DNA from: Gambelia wislizenii
Lineage: Eukaryota > Chordata > Lepidosauria > Squamata > Crotaphytidae
Direction: 5' to 3'
Length of the DNA: 64,000 nucleotides
Assembly (NCBI GenBank): GCA_030847615.1
Contig: JAUMIR010000003.1
Location: forward strand, 32,610,501-32,674,500
A program made the translations under genes and the position numbers. Positions 10,681 to 22,877 of the stretch are shown here, piece by piece. Under the pieces are notes generated by a model. The model was not told the DNA's origin. It saw only the letters and a list, made by a program, of their open reading frames with translations, and searched no databases. Within the stretch, counting starts at the first letter, position 1; every line of letters begins with the position of its first letter.

Positions 10681-12387
10681 GAATTATAGGCTGAAATATA
10701 AATTTTATGCAAGTTTGAGTATGTTTTTTGAGCTATACAACTAAATATGGAGAAGTGTAGACACCAGGGAATAACTAGTTTTAACTGTAGCCTACAAAAG
10801 CCAGGTGGTTGTTTGTTTGTTTGTTGTTTTTTCTGCAGGGGAGTGGTGAAATTATTCCCCATGCCGTCTAGAGGGTGTGGGGTAGGGCTGCCAGATCTCA
10901 GGATCTGGCCCTGAGTCTCCACTTTTCATGGCTTATCTCCAGGTGAGAGAAAAGGATGCAAAGAAATTCTCCAATTTTAAGGGCTCAGGTCCAGGCAAGA
11001 GGAAAGGGCTGTATGCACATCTCCAGCTCAACTATAAAAGCAGCAGTTTGATACTGTTTCCAAGGTTAAATTGATTGGTGGCTGCAACTTTCACCGACTC
11101 TGCAGAGGAATCTATATACAGTATTCACTTAATTAACTTCCTCCTTCCCACCCAGTCCTTGCAGTGACAGGGCTCACCCTCCACTCTGCTCAGAATCCAC
11201 CTTATATGGCTAGAAGCAAGCAGGCTACATTAAACATTCCTTTTCTCATTTCCCTAAGTAAGTGAGAAAGAATAACCCCCTTTATATTACCTCATTCTGG
11301 GAACAGCCTTTTTAGCTAAAAAAAAATCTGTCTTAATTTCCAAACAGGAAAATATGTTCTGTCTATGTGTGTTTGAATTACAAGCTGTGAGCAACTGTGG
11401 TTGGTGCTTAATCTATAACACTTAATGACATCACCAAGGGCGCCCGTAGGTCTCAGGTTTGGCCCGAAAACCTCAGGGCCTGGGACGATCTTGAATTGGC
11501 AAACCTGCTTATAATACACGCACACACACACACACACACACACACTTAACTAAAAACAAACAGCAAAATAGACAAATGCTTCTCTTTAGGCTTTCCTTCT
11601 CAGAGGCATCTAGCTAGCCATGTTAGAAACAGAATGAGCCAAATCAACCTTTGTTTTAATTCTTCAGTGTTCTTAGGTGGAAATGAAACAATTATGAATC
11701 AGAAGAGGTAGGAGAGAAGGGCTATTGAATACAAGTAGTCAATTCTTAAGGTGAATTTTACCTGAAAGGAGTGTTCAGGACCACGAAAGCTTCTTCTTCA
11801 ACATCCATGGTACTGCTAAGGCAAACTGAAGTGATTTAAATACTAAAACTACAAACAAAGACCATGTATTTTGTACATTTTTTAAAAAAAGACATATAGG
11901 AGGAGTTTAGGCCCACTCTAGTATAAATCATTGCTTCCTAGAAAGATTGCCAAGGACAGTGGTTTCTTCTTTCTTGTATCCTCATAAATGAAACCTGTTC
12001 TTAAACTATTTCCTTAGTTCTATCTAATATGTCATTTCTTCAAACCAATAATTACTTCCAATACCTGCTATTCAGCTTAATAGAGGGTCATCAAATATGG
12101 CCCTTTTTTAAAAAAGAGGGTAAAACTAGAAAATTTCCAGAAATGTTAAAGGACTAAATTATACTTTACATTAAAAACATTTTCAGGGGATGCATTTAGA
12201 GTAGGCCTGCTTCTTGTTGATTAGAAATACAACCAGAATCCACTGCAGAAATCATTGAAGAAGTGGGTACGAAGAAGGAGTATCCCAACTGACACAATAG
12301 GACCATTTTAACCTTTTTTCCACTCCAGGCCTTTTTAATAAAGTTGAGGGGGAATTAACATTTGGTCTGGTTGAAAACAGATTCACC
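10681..12387. other. No gene recognised; (CA)n at 11516-11546
   Basis: Non-coding sequence with one CA microsatellite that also explains the Cys/Val-rich frame reading across it. No LINE or SINE signature is seen. Confidence 0.5.
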
Positions 12388-12397
12388 TGAAAGTACT

Positions 12398-12591
12398 CTC
12401 TCTCTCTGGCTTTTCTTCACAAACGAAGATTCAGGAAGGACTCACCCCGCGCTTTCTGCAAGCGCGCTGGTGACTAAAAAGGCCAATCCGAGATAAACAA
12501 GTCCAGTTGCAGAAAGCACAGCAGAAGGTCTCCTTGGGTGATGTTTTTGGGTTGTGATTCTTTCTGCGTTGTCATTTCTCTTGAAAGTACT
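12398..12591 (-). mobile_element. 5'-truncated RTE-like LINE end with 10-bp target duplication
   Basis: On the minus strand this reads the final ~190 bases of the LINE family also seen at 27464, 38702 and 47757/55207: a zinc-finger-like C-terminus and a 3' end in (AG)n. The direct repeat tgaaagtact flanks it at 12388-12397 and 12592-12601. Together with the microsatellite tail this shows insertion by target-primed reverse transcription. Confidence 0.88.
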
Positions 12592-12615
12592 AAGAGGGAG
12601 GGAAAGAGGGAATAT

Positions 12616-12864
12616 AATAGGACCCCTTTATCCACTGATTCATTATCCACTGATTCAATTATCCACGGTTTCAGTTTCAGCACAACTACCATGAGTCTTC
12701 CTAGAAAATGTGTCCTCTCTAGCTATTTTCTAGGTCCTCCAAGGCAAAGTATGGTATTTTAAACCAAAAGTCCCATTATTTTCAATGGCATTCGCTATTA
12801 TCCATGGATTTTGTTATCTGCGGTGGGACCCAGAACCAATCCCCTGCAGATAAGGGGTCTTTTG
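12616..12864. mobile_element. pogo/Tigger-like MITE, inverted copy
   Basis: Contains the family interior in reverse orientation (attcaattatccac, cctagaaaatgtgtcctctc, tattatccatgg). The ends are aggacccctttatc and gataaggggtct. Confidence 0.75.
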
Positions 12865-13287
12865 TATGCATACCCTCCAACTATCCTAGTTTGACAAGGA
12901 CGGCTCCCATTTATCCTCTGCCATCCCATTTTCTTAGCTGCTGTTAACTGCCCTGACATCCCCCATCTTGGAATAATCAAACGATTAGTAAATATTTAAT
13001 AATCTGAATTGATGTGGCCTTCCACATGGTTGGCAAGTAAGCCAGGGACTCCCAAATACCAAGGCTGGAGATATGCTTAACAGCATGTACAACCTAGGGA
13101 TGAGCTGTCCAAATTCCTAAATTCAGGTCAAGATATTTTCTCAGACCATCTGGATGTGAATCATTCACTAATCCACTCAAAAATAGCAGAGTTCTCAATG
13201 GTTGTGAAATGGGTTTTTCCTCCCTACCCCTCCTCACAATAGAAGTTGCCTCCTTCTGCTCAATTCCAAATATATTGCCCATTAACT
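12865..13287. other. Dispersed-repeat piece, otherwise unassigned
   Basis: 12868-12960 resembles 8285-8340 (cataccctccaactatcct). The remainder shows nothing recognisable. Confidence 0.45.
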
Positions 13288-13727
13288 ATTGTTAACTCTT
13301 CTGGAGAACCCTTTGTTTTAAGCCTGGGAAACTCAGAGAGACATTGTATTCCACTCTAAATCCCGTCCCTTCAAGGGAAATTTCGGATATAAATATCATC
13401 CTAAAACTCCACCCAAGTGTGCATTGACCTCCTGCTTTCCAACTCCACATCAGTCTGTGTCACCATTCTGCCTTCTGGACCTCCTCTCTGCCAATTTACT
13501 TCATGATCTCAGCCCTCCAGGATTGGTATAGTATAACCTGCAATTCCCCTCACTCTATTCATCGATCCAAATACGTCCTACTTTCTTCGATAACCTTGTG
13601 TGTTTGTGTGAATGCTGCTAAGATTAATTTCCAATAAAAAGCTTATTGTACATTCTTGCTTGAGTCAATTCATTGAGTACTGGTATAGACAGGTCACAGG
13701 ATCCCACCATTACGCAACCTCTCACAG
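13288..13727 (+). mobile_element. LTR-like segment
   Basis: It contains a TATA-like box (ggatataaatatc near 13386) and, about 240 bases later, an AATAAA (13632). Next comes a block ending gagtactggtatagacag that is shared with 46640-46730. This promoter, poly(A) and U5-like order suggests a solo or fragmentary LTR. Boundaries (TGTTAAC ... CTCACA) are approximate and no target duplication was established. Confidence 0.42.
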
Positions 13728-13964
13728 GCCATTTTTGAGCTAATTAAATTCTCCCAAATTAATATTCAGACATGCGTAGAAATTCCACAGACATTAGCAA
13801 TTTGGGTAACACTGCTTTTAAAGTGTCCAGTTTCTCTCTCCTCCTCTCACTTTCACCTTTTGTCCTTCAGTTGCTGCAAACAGAGTTCAACATGCAGAAG
13901 TTCAGCAGATACACTCAGGTCCTCAGGGGAACATTTACTTCAGTCACCCAGGGCCTAGTGGATG

Positions 13965-14240
13965 GCAATGGTCACCCAGAGGACTTTTTCTTCAGCTGCC
14001 CCTAGGCTGTGCAACGAACTGCAGGAACAGATTTGAGAGTTGAATGTGCTGTCTGAATTTAAAATAGCATTAAAGACCATTCTCCCAGCAGGCCTATCCA
14101 GATGATTTTTAAACTGTGAATTTTAAGTTGTTTTAATATGGATGTGTTTTATTTGTTTTTTAAACAGATATTATGTATTTTAATGGCTCAATGAATTTTA
14201 ATTGATATGTATTTCAACTGATATTAGTTATGTGTAAATC
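13965..14240 (+). mobile_element. L2-like LINE 3' fragment
   Basis: The block aaagaccattctcccagcag followed by long T-rich non-coding sequence (ttttaagttgttttaatatg) matches the layout of the L2-like 3' end at 1830-2160 and 40735-41090. No ORF is present. Confidence 0.55.
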
Positions 14241-14286
14241 TGTTGTTCCACATCTCTATCCACAGGGAGAGGCGAGGAAGAAATTA

Positions 14287-14312
14287 TAGTAGTAGTAGTA
14301 GTAGTAGTAGTA
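14287..14312. repeat. (AGT)n microsatellite
   Basis: Eight or more perfect AGT triplets. It may be the tail of the preceding LINE fragment. Confidence 0.85.
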
Positions 14313-14364
14313 TTTGCACTCAATTAATTCAACGGGGGGAGAGACAAGAAAGGAGAAGAATCTT

Positions 14365-14520
14365 ATACTTCTCTGTAGACGCAGGCAAAAACAAACTGCT
14401 TCAGCCTCTGCTAGTTTGCCTGTTCTTCCTCATTAATAACATTTGTCATCCTGACTACACTCTGGTGTTGCTTGGCTACATAGGTTCCAGTTTTCATTTG
14501 TGAAATGTTGAAGGGTATAG
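14365..14520. repeat. Unclassified dispersed repeat fragment
   Basis: A third copy of the family at 1-125 and 8740-8885 (caggcaaaaacaaactgctt, ctgactacactctggtgttg). Confidence 0.55.
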
Positions 14521-14589
14521 AATATGTTCCACTGGGGAAAAAATGGCACAGAATTCCTTCTCTAATCTGAGGATAATGGAACAGAAGGA

Positions 14590-15877
14590 TAATGGAACAG
14601 AAGACACAATAGGGGAAATCCAGCACAGAATAAGCAAATAGGTAGTACAGGAATATCTTCTTATCTAAATGAATTGAAATCTCCAGGACCAGATGAACTA
14701 CATCCAAGAGTATTAAAAGAGCTGGCAAATGTAATCTCAAAGCCATTGGCAATAATCTTTGAGAACTCCTGGAGAACAGGAGAAGTCCCAGCAGACTGGA
14801 GGAGGGCAAACGTTGTCCCCATCTTCAAAAAGGAGAAAAAAGAGGATCCCAACAATTATCATCCAGTCTGACATCAATACCAGGGAAGATTCTAGAGCAG
14901 ATCATTAAACAGAGAGTCTGTGAACATTTAGAAGGCAATGCCATAATCACAAAAAGTCAAGACTGGTTTCAGAGAAACAAGTCATGCCAGACTAATCTGA
15001 TCTCTCTCTTTTTTTCTTTTTTTTTTTTTTTTTAATTACCATCTTGGTAAGAGGAAGGGAATGCTGTGGATATCACATACCTTGATTTCAGTAAGGCCTT
15101 TGATAACGTTCTCCATGACATTCTTGCAAACAAGCTTGTAAAATGTGGTCTAGACAAGTTAACTGTTAAATGGATTTGTAATTGGTTGACCGGCCAAACC
15201 CAAAGGGTGCTCAGCAGTGGCTCCTCTTCATCTTGGAAAGATGTGACCAGTGGGGTGCCACAGGGTTCTATCCTGGGCCCAGTGCTATTCAACATCTTTA
15301 TCAATGACTTGGATGAGGGAATTAGGGGCATACTTATCAAATTTGCAGATGACACCAAATTAGGAGGAGTAGCTAATACTCTAGAGGACAGGTTCAAAAT
15401 TCAAAATGACCTGGATAAACTGGAAAGCTGGGCCAAAGCTAACAAAATGAAATTCAATACGGAGAAATGTAAGGTACTGCACTTAGGGCGGAAAAATGAA
15501 ATGCATAGATATAGGATGGGGGAGACCTGGCTGAACGAGACTACATGCGAAAGGGATCTAGGAGTCCTAGTAGACCACAAGTTGAACATGAGTCAACAGT
15601 GTGATGCGGCAGCTAAAAAGGCCAGTGCAATTTTGGGCTGCATCAATAGAAGTATAGTGTCTAGATCAAGGGACGTGATAGTGCCACTCTATTCTGCCTT
15701 GGTCAGACCTCACCTAGAATACTGTGTCCAGTTCTGGGCACCACAATTCAAAAAGGATATTGACAAATTGGAGCATGTCCAGAGAAGGGCGACTAAAATG
15801 GTGAAAGGTCTGGAAACCATGCCTTATGAGGAGAGACTTAGGGATCTGGGTATGTTTAGCCTGAAAAAAAGACAGTT
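14590..15877 (+). mobile_element. CR1 LINE ORF2, upstream half (interrupted by an L1)
   Basis: The frame at 14661-14871 carries the CR1 pre-RT block KSPGPDELHPRVLKELANVI and NVVPIFKK. The frame at 15066-15877 has YLDFSKAFD (RT block with the first catalytic Asp), [19 protein letters not shown] and FADDTKLGG (the catalytic FADD). The post-RT block [20 protein letters not shown] follows. Stops between 14870 and 15066 and a poly(T) tract at 15007-15036 separate the two parts. The element continues at 20012. RT residues are intact, but the copy is 5' truncated and broken by the L1, so it is inactive. Confidence 0.93.
15862..15877. repeat. Left 16-bp target duplication of the L1 insertion
   Basis: The sequence tgaaaaaaagacagtt is repeated exactly at 20012-20027. 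Both copies are CR1 ORF2 sequence, which reads through if the L1 is ignored. Confidence 0.95.
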
Positions 15878-16306
15878 TTTTTTTTTATTTATTTTTTAAA
15901 AAAGGAAAAAGAAAAGGAAAACAGAGTTGTAAGACAATATACATCAGTACATCTTCAAAAACGTGCACAATGATATTATATCACAATATCATAATATACA
16001 ACAAATAAATATATTCAGTTTTAGACAGTGGTGATATAGATCAAAGCAAAAGAATATAAGTTATAAATTTTCTTTTTATATTTAAATTTAAGTTTAGGTC
16101 AGGGTTCCACCCTGGCTTATCTGAGTTATTATCTTGTCCATGTAATGTGGTCAGAATCATTCCATAGATTATGATAGTTTCCCTGAGTAATCAAGTTTAA
16201 ACTTAACCTTAGGTGTTCAATAGTATAGACTTTTGTTCTATCTCCTCCTCTCTCTCTCTCTTCCCCCCCCCATTTCCTTTTTTCCTCCACTTTCCCTCCA
16301 TTTTTC

Positions 16307-19036
16307 TCAAATTTGTTGCAATCTTGCTATGCTGCCCCATTTGTTTGCAAAATATGACGATACCGTTGCCCAATCTTTTATGTAATTCTCCATTGTTTTC
16401 TCTTTTAATCTCATAGTTAATTGGTCCATGTGCATAGTTTCATATAATTTTAATAGCCAGTCTTCCACTGTGGGACGGTATTTCTGTTTCCAAACTTTTG
16501 CAAAGGCCAGCCTGGCTGTTACAATCATGTAGAAGAGGGGTTTTTCAAGATCTTTTTCTATCCTTCCATCCACCATACCTAGTAGGAACGTCTCGGGCTT
16601 CCATGAGATGTCTATCTGAAGTATTTCATCAATAGTGCGTTTCACGTTTTTCCAAAATTTAACAGCTTCTTTGCAGTTCCACCAAATGTGGTAGAACGTA
16701 CCATTTTTTTTCTCCACATTTCCAGCAAGAACCATTAACACCTTTATACATCATTGCTAGTTTATGAGGAGAGAGATGCCAACGGAAAAACATTTTGTAT
16801 ATATTTTCTCTTATATTTTGGCTTAGAGATCTTTTCATCTGAATTGTCCATAATTTTTTCCAGCTTTCTAGGTCAATTGGGTGCCCTATATTTTGGGCCC
16901 ATACAATCATATTTGTTTTTATAGTTTCTTCTTCTGTGTCCCACTTCAACAATAAATTATAAAATTTAGTTATCATATTCTTGTTACCAGCATCTATTAT
17001 GGCCTCCCATTCTGATTTTTTTGTTGTGATCCCAAATAGTTTACAATCCATTTTGTATCTTTCTTTCAACTGTCGATGTAAGTACCAATGGCATTCCAAA
17101 TTATTATTTTTCATCTCTTCCTGTGATTTCATTGCATGGGAATCGTCCCTTATATTTAAAATATCATGATATCTTAGCCATTGATGCGTTGGGATCCCTT
17201 CTTTATTGAAAAACGCTTCATGTGGTGAGGCCCAAGTAGGGATTTGAGGGAATAGTCTGTTCTGAACCTTTTTCCAGCTTTTAAGCAGCGCACTTCTAAG
17301 ACGGTTGTCATAGAACTCTTTATTTATTTTGTCATTATAGAAGAGGTACGCATGCCAACCATAACGATTGCCTTCACCTTCAATCGCCAAGAGTTTGTCA
17401 TTTTCTAATGTCACCCATTCTCGGATCCATGTTAAACATGAGGCTTCATGGTATAACCGGAGGTTCGGCAGACCTAAACCTCCTCTTTCTTTAGTGTCCT
17501 GTAGTACTTTCATTTTTATTCTGGGTTTTTTCCCTGACCAAATAAATTTGGATAAGTCTGACTGCCAATCTTTAAACACCTTTTGTGATATAAATATTGG
17601 TATTGATTGGAACAGAAATATTAGTCTTGGCAAGATATTCATTTTAATAGCACTAATTCGTCCCAGCAGGGATAGATGTAAGTTCTGCCAGTTAACCATG
17701 TCTTTTTTCACTTGCGTCCATGTCTTTTTGTAGTTGTTTTCAAAAAGGTTGGAGTTTTTAGTCGTGAGATTGATACCCAGATATTTCACCTGATTCGCTA
17801 ATTTAAATCCGGTTTCAGATTTCAAAAAAGCTTCTTCTTTTTTTGAAATGTTTTTTGTCAGGATCATTGTTTTCTCTTTATTGATTTTCAACCCAGACAA
17901 GTTTTCAAAATTTTTAAATATGTCCATCATATATGAGACCTCTTCTTGTGGATCACCCAATGATAATACTAAATTATCTGCGTACATCTTTAATTTAAAT
18001 CTGCATTTTTTATTTCTGATTCCCTTAATCTTGTCTTCTTGTTTTATCTTTATACATAGTAGCTCCATAACAAGCAGGAACAGCAGCGGTGAAAGGGGCA
18101 GCCTTGCCTCGTACCTTTTGATATTTGTATTTTTTTAGTTTTTTCTCCATTAATTATTATTTTAGCATTTTGCCTTTGATATATGGATTCAATCCAACTA
18201 ATGAACATCTGGCCAGCTCCTATCTTTTTCAAAGTTTCTATTAAAGTGGACCATTTTACATTGTCAAATGCTTTTTCTAAGTTGATAAATATTAAAGCCA
18301 GACCTTTGTCTTTATGCCTTTCATGATAATCAATTAAGTTTAGAATATGTCTGATATTGTCCTTCATGTATCTACCAGGAAGAAACCCCCGTTGATCCTC
18401 ACTTATCCAGTCTTTAAGAACTTTTTTCAATCTTTCTGCTAAGATAGTTGCAAAGATCTTGTAATCTACATTTAGTAAAGATATGGGACGATAGTTTTCA
18501 GGTTCCAACAGGTCTTTGTCTTCTTTAGGTATAAGAATAATATTCGCTTCTTCCCATGATCTGGGATATAGGCCCTCATTTATGGCGTCCAACATTTTTT
18601 TAAATGGTAGAATTATTTGGTCTTCCATTACTTTATAAAATTTAGGAGTGAAGCCATCTGGACCAGGCGCCTTTCCGTCTTTCATTTTTCTGATAGCTTC
18701 ACTGATTTCTACCATTGTTATTGGGTGGTTTAATATTTCTTTTTGACGCTCCGAACATTCTAGAAGTGAATTATTTCCCAGAAATGATTGGACCCCTATT
18801 TGGTTCTTCTTCTGACTTTGATATAGGGATGCGTAGTATTCCTTAAAAGTTCTTTTTACAGTATTTTGATCTGAATATATTTGATCTCCTAATTTGATTC
18901 TAGAGATGAATTTTTTTTCCTTTTTCTTTCTTAGCTGGTATGCGAGCCATTTTCCTGGTTTATTTGAGTGTTCAAAATTTTTCTGTTTGATATACTGCAA
19001 TTTCAACTTAATCTCGTCCATTGTAATTGCTGACAC
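16307..19036 (-). pseudogene. L1 ORF2 reverse transcriptase and C-terminal region (broken)
   Basis: Two overlapping minus frames cover this: 19036-18050 and 18068-16659, with the C-terminus continuing in a third frame (16741-16307). RT blocks in order include GKAPGPDGFTPKFYK, PISLLNVDYKIFATILAERL, DQRGFLPGRYMKDNIRH, INLEKAFDNVKW and GTRQGCP. The catalytic block reads YADN rather than YADD, so one metal-binding Asp is lost. A frameshift lies right after GTRQGCP (about 18080) and another near 16700. The C-terminal part has the L1 cysteine-bearing block (CWKCGEKK ... HIWWNC). The gene cannot give an active RT. Confidence 0.92.
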
Positions 19037-19171
19037 TTGTTCCTGGAGGATTTTTAATTCTCGTTGTAGTTCCTTGTTTGTCGAATCCTGTTGTAATTTA
19101 ATTTCCCTGTGTCTGATTTCATCTTTCAGCTTTTCTAATCTTTCTTGTTTTTTTCTTCGTAAGATTGCATT

Positions 19172-20011
19172 CTATTGAATAAAAAAGCCCCTCATTACTG
19201 CTTTGAAGGCGTCCCATATTATATTCACATCTGTCTCGGAGTTCATATTTGTTTCAAAGTACCATTTGACTTCCTTCCTTGCTTTTTGTAGAATTTCTTC
19301 TTTTTGCAGTAAGCTGTCATTTAACCGCCAAGATAGGCCTGGTTTGTTACTATCTTTCAGTTCCAATAAAACCGGGTTGTGATCTGACCAAATCTTAGGT
19401 AAAATTTCAACTTTGTAAATTGTATTTGCAATATTCTTTGAAGTCAGGAAGAAGTCAATTCTTGAGAAAGATTTATGAGTCTCTGAGAAAAAGGTGTAGT
19501 CCCTAGCGTCATTGTATTTCAGACGCCATGCGTCCACCAAGGATAAGTTTTCCATTAAAGATTCGAAGGACTTGGGTAACTTCCCTTGCCCCTCTTTTAT
19601 CTTCTTCAAAGATTTTCTGTCCAGTGATGGCAAAATGACCCCATTCCAGTCACCGCACAATATCATTCTTTCATGATCAAATTCCAAGATCTTCTCCAAT
19701 ATCGTTTTGTAGAAAATACTTTTTTCTCCTAGCGGCGCATAGAGACCAAGAATCAGGGTTTTTTTATCTTGTATATTGGTTTCAATTATCAAAAATCGGC
19801 CCTCTGGATCATTATATAATTCCCTCGCTTGTAGTCTGTTATTTACGTAGATTACGACACCTTTTTTCTTGTTTTTATTAGCTGAAACATATTCATTGCC
19901 CAGTTTCTTATTCTTTAACAGGTTTATGTTTTGTTTTTTAATGTGTGTTTCCTGTAGGCAGATTACCTCATATTTATTTTTGCTCAGGAGGTGGAATATC
20001 TTTTTCCTTTT
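19172..20011 (-). pseudogene. L1 ORF2 APE-type endonuclease domain
   Basis: On the minus strand the frame starts at the 5' truncation, contains QETH (catalytic Glu region, about 19940) and continues through GDWNGVILP. SRIDFFL and SDHNPVLLEL then complete the apurinic-endonuclease motif set. The frame ends at a TAG just after GFFIQ (19172), upstream of the RT frame, so endonuclease and RT are no longer joined. The domain would nick host DNA to prime reverse transcription. Length and motif order are normal apart from the missing N-terminus. Confidence 0.9.
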
Positions 20012-20380
20012 TGAAAAAAAGACAGTTAAGAGGCGATATGATAGCCCTGTTTAAGTATTTGAAGGGATGTCACGTTGAGGATGGAGCAAGCTTGTTTTCT
20101 GCTGCTCCAGAGATTGGAACACGGAGCAATGGATGCAAGCTCCAGGAACAGAGATTCCACCTCAACATTAGGAGGAACTTTTTGACAGTAAGAGCTGTTC
20201 GGCAGTGGAACACTCTCCCTCGGAGCATGGTGGGGTATCCTTCCTTGGAGGTGTTTAAACAGAGGCTGGAGGGCCCTCTGTCAGGGATGCTTTGATCGTG
20301 ATTTCCTGTGTGGCAGGGGGTTGGACCGGATGGCCCTCGTGGTCTCTTCCAACTCTACAATTCTATGATTCTATGATTCT
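20012..20380 (+). mobile_element. CR1 LINE, 3' end (resumes after the L1)
   Basis: It starts with the right copy of the target duplication and continues CR1 ORF2 (RQLRGDMIALFKYLK, NIRRNFLTVRAVRQWNTLP) to a stop near 20295. The short CR1 3' UTR follows and ends in an (ATTCTATG)n tail at 20358-20380. The frame here is intact and continues that of 15066-15877 across the insertion. Confidence 0.93.
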
Positions 20381-21040
20381 AATCATTCTGCAGTTCTCAC
20401 TGTTTTATTATTCTGTCTGTTTACATAAGGACTATGTGGTTGCAAAGTGAGGTTTTATAAAAGGGGTAAGCAAGGCATCACCTATATTTCAGATCTGCCT
20501 CCACCACAGTTGCCATTTTTGCTGGAAAGGGATGGTCTCTCTGCTCTTCCTGCTGGTAAGCTTGCTAACTAACACCTCTTTCACACAGATTATGAAGGAA
20601 AAGTGTCTTTTGCTGTTGAAATTCAGTTATGTGATCCCAGCACCTCTTGCTTCCAATTAAAATTGGGTTTGTCATATCCTCCAACATTTGGGTTTCTCAT
20701 ATCCTCCAATATCTAACAGATGAAAACAGAGACACATACAGCCCAGCAAAATCAGAATGTAGTCAAAAGGGTGTGACCAGGCAACATGGGTTATTAATGA
20801 TGAAAAACACAAACTACTACTATTTTAAGTAGAGAAACCCTGGGAATATATTGGGTTTAGGAAAGCCTGCAAAAAGGGAGGAAAACTCTAGCTAACAAGA
20901 ATAATGTTCTGCAGCACTTATGCATGCACACAGCATGATTAACAACAAATATAATATTATACAATACATTATTCCAAAATCAAAATGCCTTTATCACACT
21001 TGCTCAGTATTACAGCTTTCTTTCAGATCCATTGGATGAA
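20381..21040. other. No gene; dispersed-repeat piece near 20670-20760
   Basis: The bases atcctccaatatctaacagatgaaaacag and neighbours resemble a dispersed family also hinted at around 29225-29290. Otherwise unassigned. Confidence 0.4.
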
Positions 21041-21500
21041 GGACTTTATCAGACACAGAAAATATGGCATCATCACAATCCTCCTGCTGCTTTTTTGCCA
21101 GCATTGCCGGCATGTGATGCCTCTGTCCCTTTAAATCTCAGACTTACCCGGACAATGCCCTCTCCAGCAAGAACACTTCCAAGTCAGATCGGGACATACA
21201 GGTAAGTTTTGCTCTCTTTTTTTTTTTTTACCCCTCCTGGGTAACTTTGAGGTTTTTTTTAGTGTGTGTGTGTGTGTGTGTGCATGTGTGTGTGCGTGCG
21301 TGCATGAACTTTGCTTAACTTTTGACATTTATTTTGCTTTTTATTTTTAAATTTCCTGCTGTTCACTTCCTCTTTATTGCCGGGAGCCTTTGCCAGGATT
21401 ACAAGGTAAGTGCGGGGGGAACGTTCTTATGCTGGCATAAAAATGCTTTTTTTTAATGCCAGAAAAAGAAAGTTTAAAAGGATTGCGTCTAATAAAGTCA
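21041..21500. mobile_element. MITE of the GGACTTTATCAGA family, 3-bp target duplication
   Basis: It starts GGACTTTATCAGAC and ends GTCTAATAAAGTCA, flanked by GAA on both sides (21038-21040, 21501-21503). The interior shares blocks with the copies at 29567, 31208, 32659 and 37313 (ttgccagcattgcc, cagatcgggacat, T-rich tract). A (TG)n tract lies at about 21260-21305. Non-coding. Confidence 0.8.
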
Positions 21501-22877
21501 GAAGTCTGTGTACGTACTCACCCCATCTTTCCAATACACATAAAAATCAAGTCAGATACCAGCTTCCCTATAACATCATCTTGAGACAATCATAGCTACT
21601 CAGGTTAACCTACTCCATAGGGTTGTTCTTAGAATAAAAATGGGTTGGTGGAAAAATTTGCAATATGTGCAATATTTTTGTTTCCAGGAGATAAATGCAA
21701 AGTAATTAGTTAACAATTATAGTTGGGGGAAAACATAATTGTCATATGGAAATACCTGTATTTTAGAAAGTCCCAGGCTGCAATCCTGTAAACATTTAGC
21801 TAATAGTAAATTCACTGGGACTTTCCTCTGAGTAAATATATGTATGACCCCATCATTAATGTAAATGGAACATTGCTCTACAGAAAAAAGACCTATCCCA
21901 AAGTAAGTAAATAGTAACATCTTCCCCAGTATTCAACCACTAAAGGTACAGTGTCTTTCCTATGACACTGTGCAGCCCTGGCACATAGAAAGGATTAGAA
22001 TATCAAAAGGAAGGTATGGAGAAAGAAAACTAGTAAAGCTTACTCTTAAAATATAAGTACTGAAGAGAATGGGAGAAACCTAATCGGAATGCTTGTCTGT
22101 AATATTGATCCTATTTGGGGGAAATTAGAAATGGGGAAAATGTGTGTGTGTGTGTGAAAAAGAGAAGTTGAGAGAGTGCCTGGTACACAATTCTGGGGTG
22201 CTGTAATTTATAGGGGACCTCCTCAAGGAAAACCCTTCTTAATGGGCAGGGCTTTCCCCTTCATCTGCTTTTTACAAGGAATGTTTATTCCTCTTGCTGA
22301 TCTCAAGAAACAATTTGGAATCACATAATGCAGGATTCCTCCCCCCACCAAAGCTAGCAGAACCTGCAGCAGTTTATTTTTGCATGAGCCTGCTGGGAAA
22401 TGCAAGACTCCATATCCATCTATCCTTTCCCTCCTGTTGAGTTAATTGGTGCAAACTACTTTTGCTGTTTAAACTCAGGTTGCATGCAGCAACTTAAGTA
22501 AACCAAAGATTAAGAGAGAAAGTTGAAGGAGAAGAGACAAACTGGGACATATTTAAAGCAGCTGGGAAAGTGGTGTGGCAGAATTGGATTCCCTGCCAAA
22601 CCAGGATGGATTGGGGGTATTTTTTTTTTCTCCCTTGAAAACAACATATGCACATTTGGTGGTGGCAGGAGATGCAGTACCGCCCCGGGTGACTGCGGGG
22701 GGTGTTAATATGTCCACTACAAACAATTGAAGTTCTACAGCCCTGGTTGGGCGGAGTTCAAGATAAAAGGCCAACTTCACCAGAGAAATCGTTCTGGTTG
22801 TTACTCACCAGCCATACAGTTAATCTAGAGTCTGAACTATTTCTAGATTAGGTCTGCTGACCTCTCTCTCTCTCATA
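21501..22877. other. No gene recognised; short (TG)n at 22141-22156
   Basis: Only short frames without recognisable features. No repeat family is firmly identified. Confidence 0.45.

Larger units (their letters stand above)
15878..20011 (-). mobile_element. L1 LINE, 5' truncated just inside ORF2, nested in CR1
   Basis: The insertion is 4.1 kb long and opposite in orientation to the CR1. Its poly(A) tail is read as poly(T) at 15878-15897, followed by a 3' UTR and then a nearly complete ORF2 up to 20011. There the copy ends within the first few dozen codons of the endonuclease domain. Exact 16-bp target duplications flank it. The A-rich target (gaaaaaaag) fits the TTTT/A preference of L1 endonuclease. 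The element is A+T-rich and its coding frames are broken. Confidence 0.95.

Noticed and set aside
11316..11543. Cysteine/valine-rich start of a minus frame (MCVCVCVCV)
   Set aside because: Produced entirely by the (CA)n microsatellite at 11516-11546.
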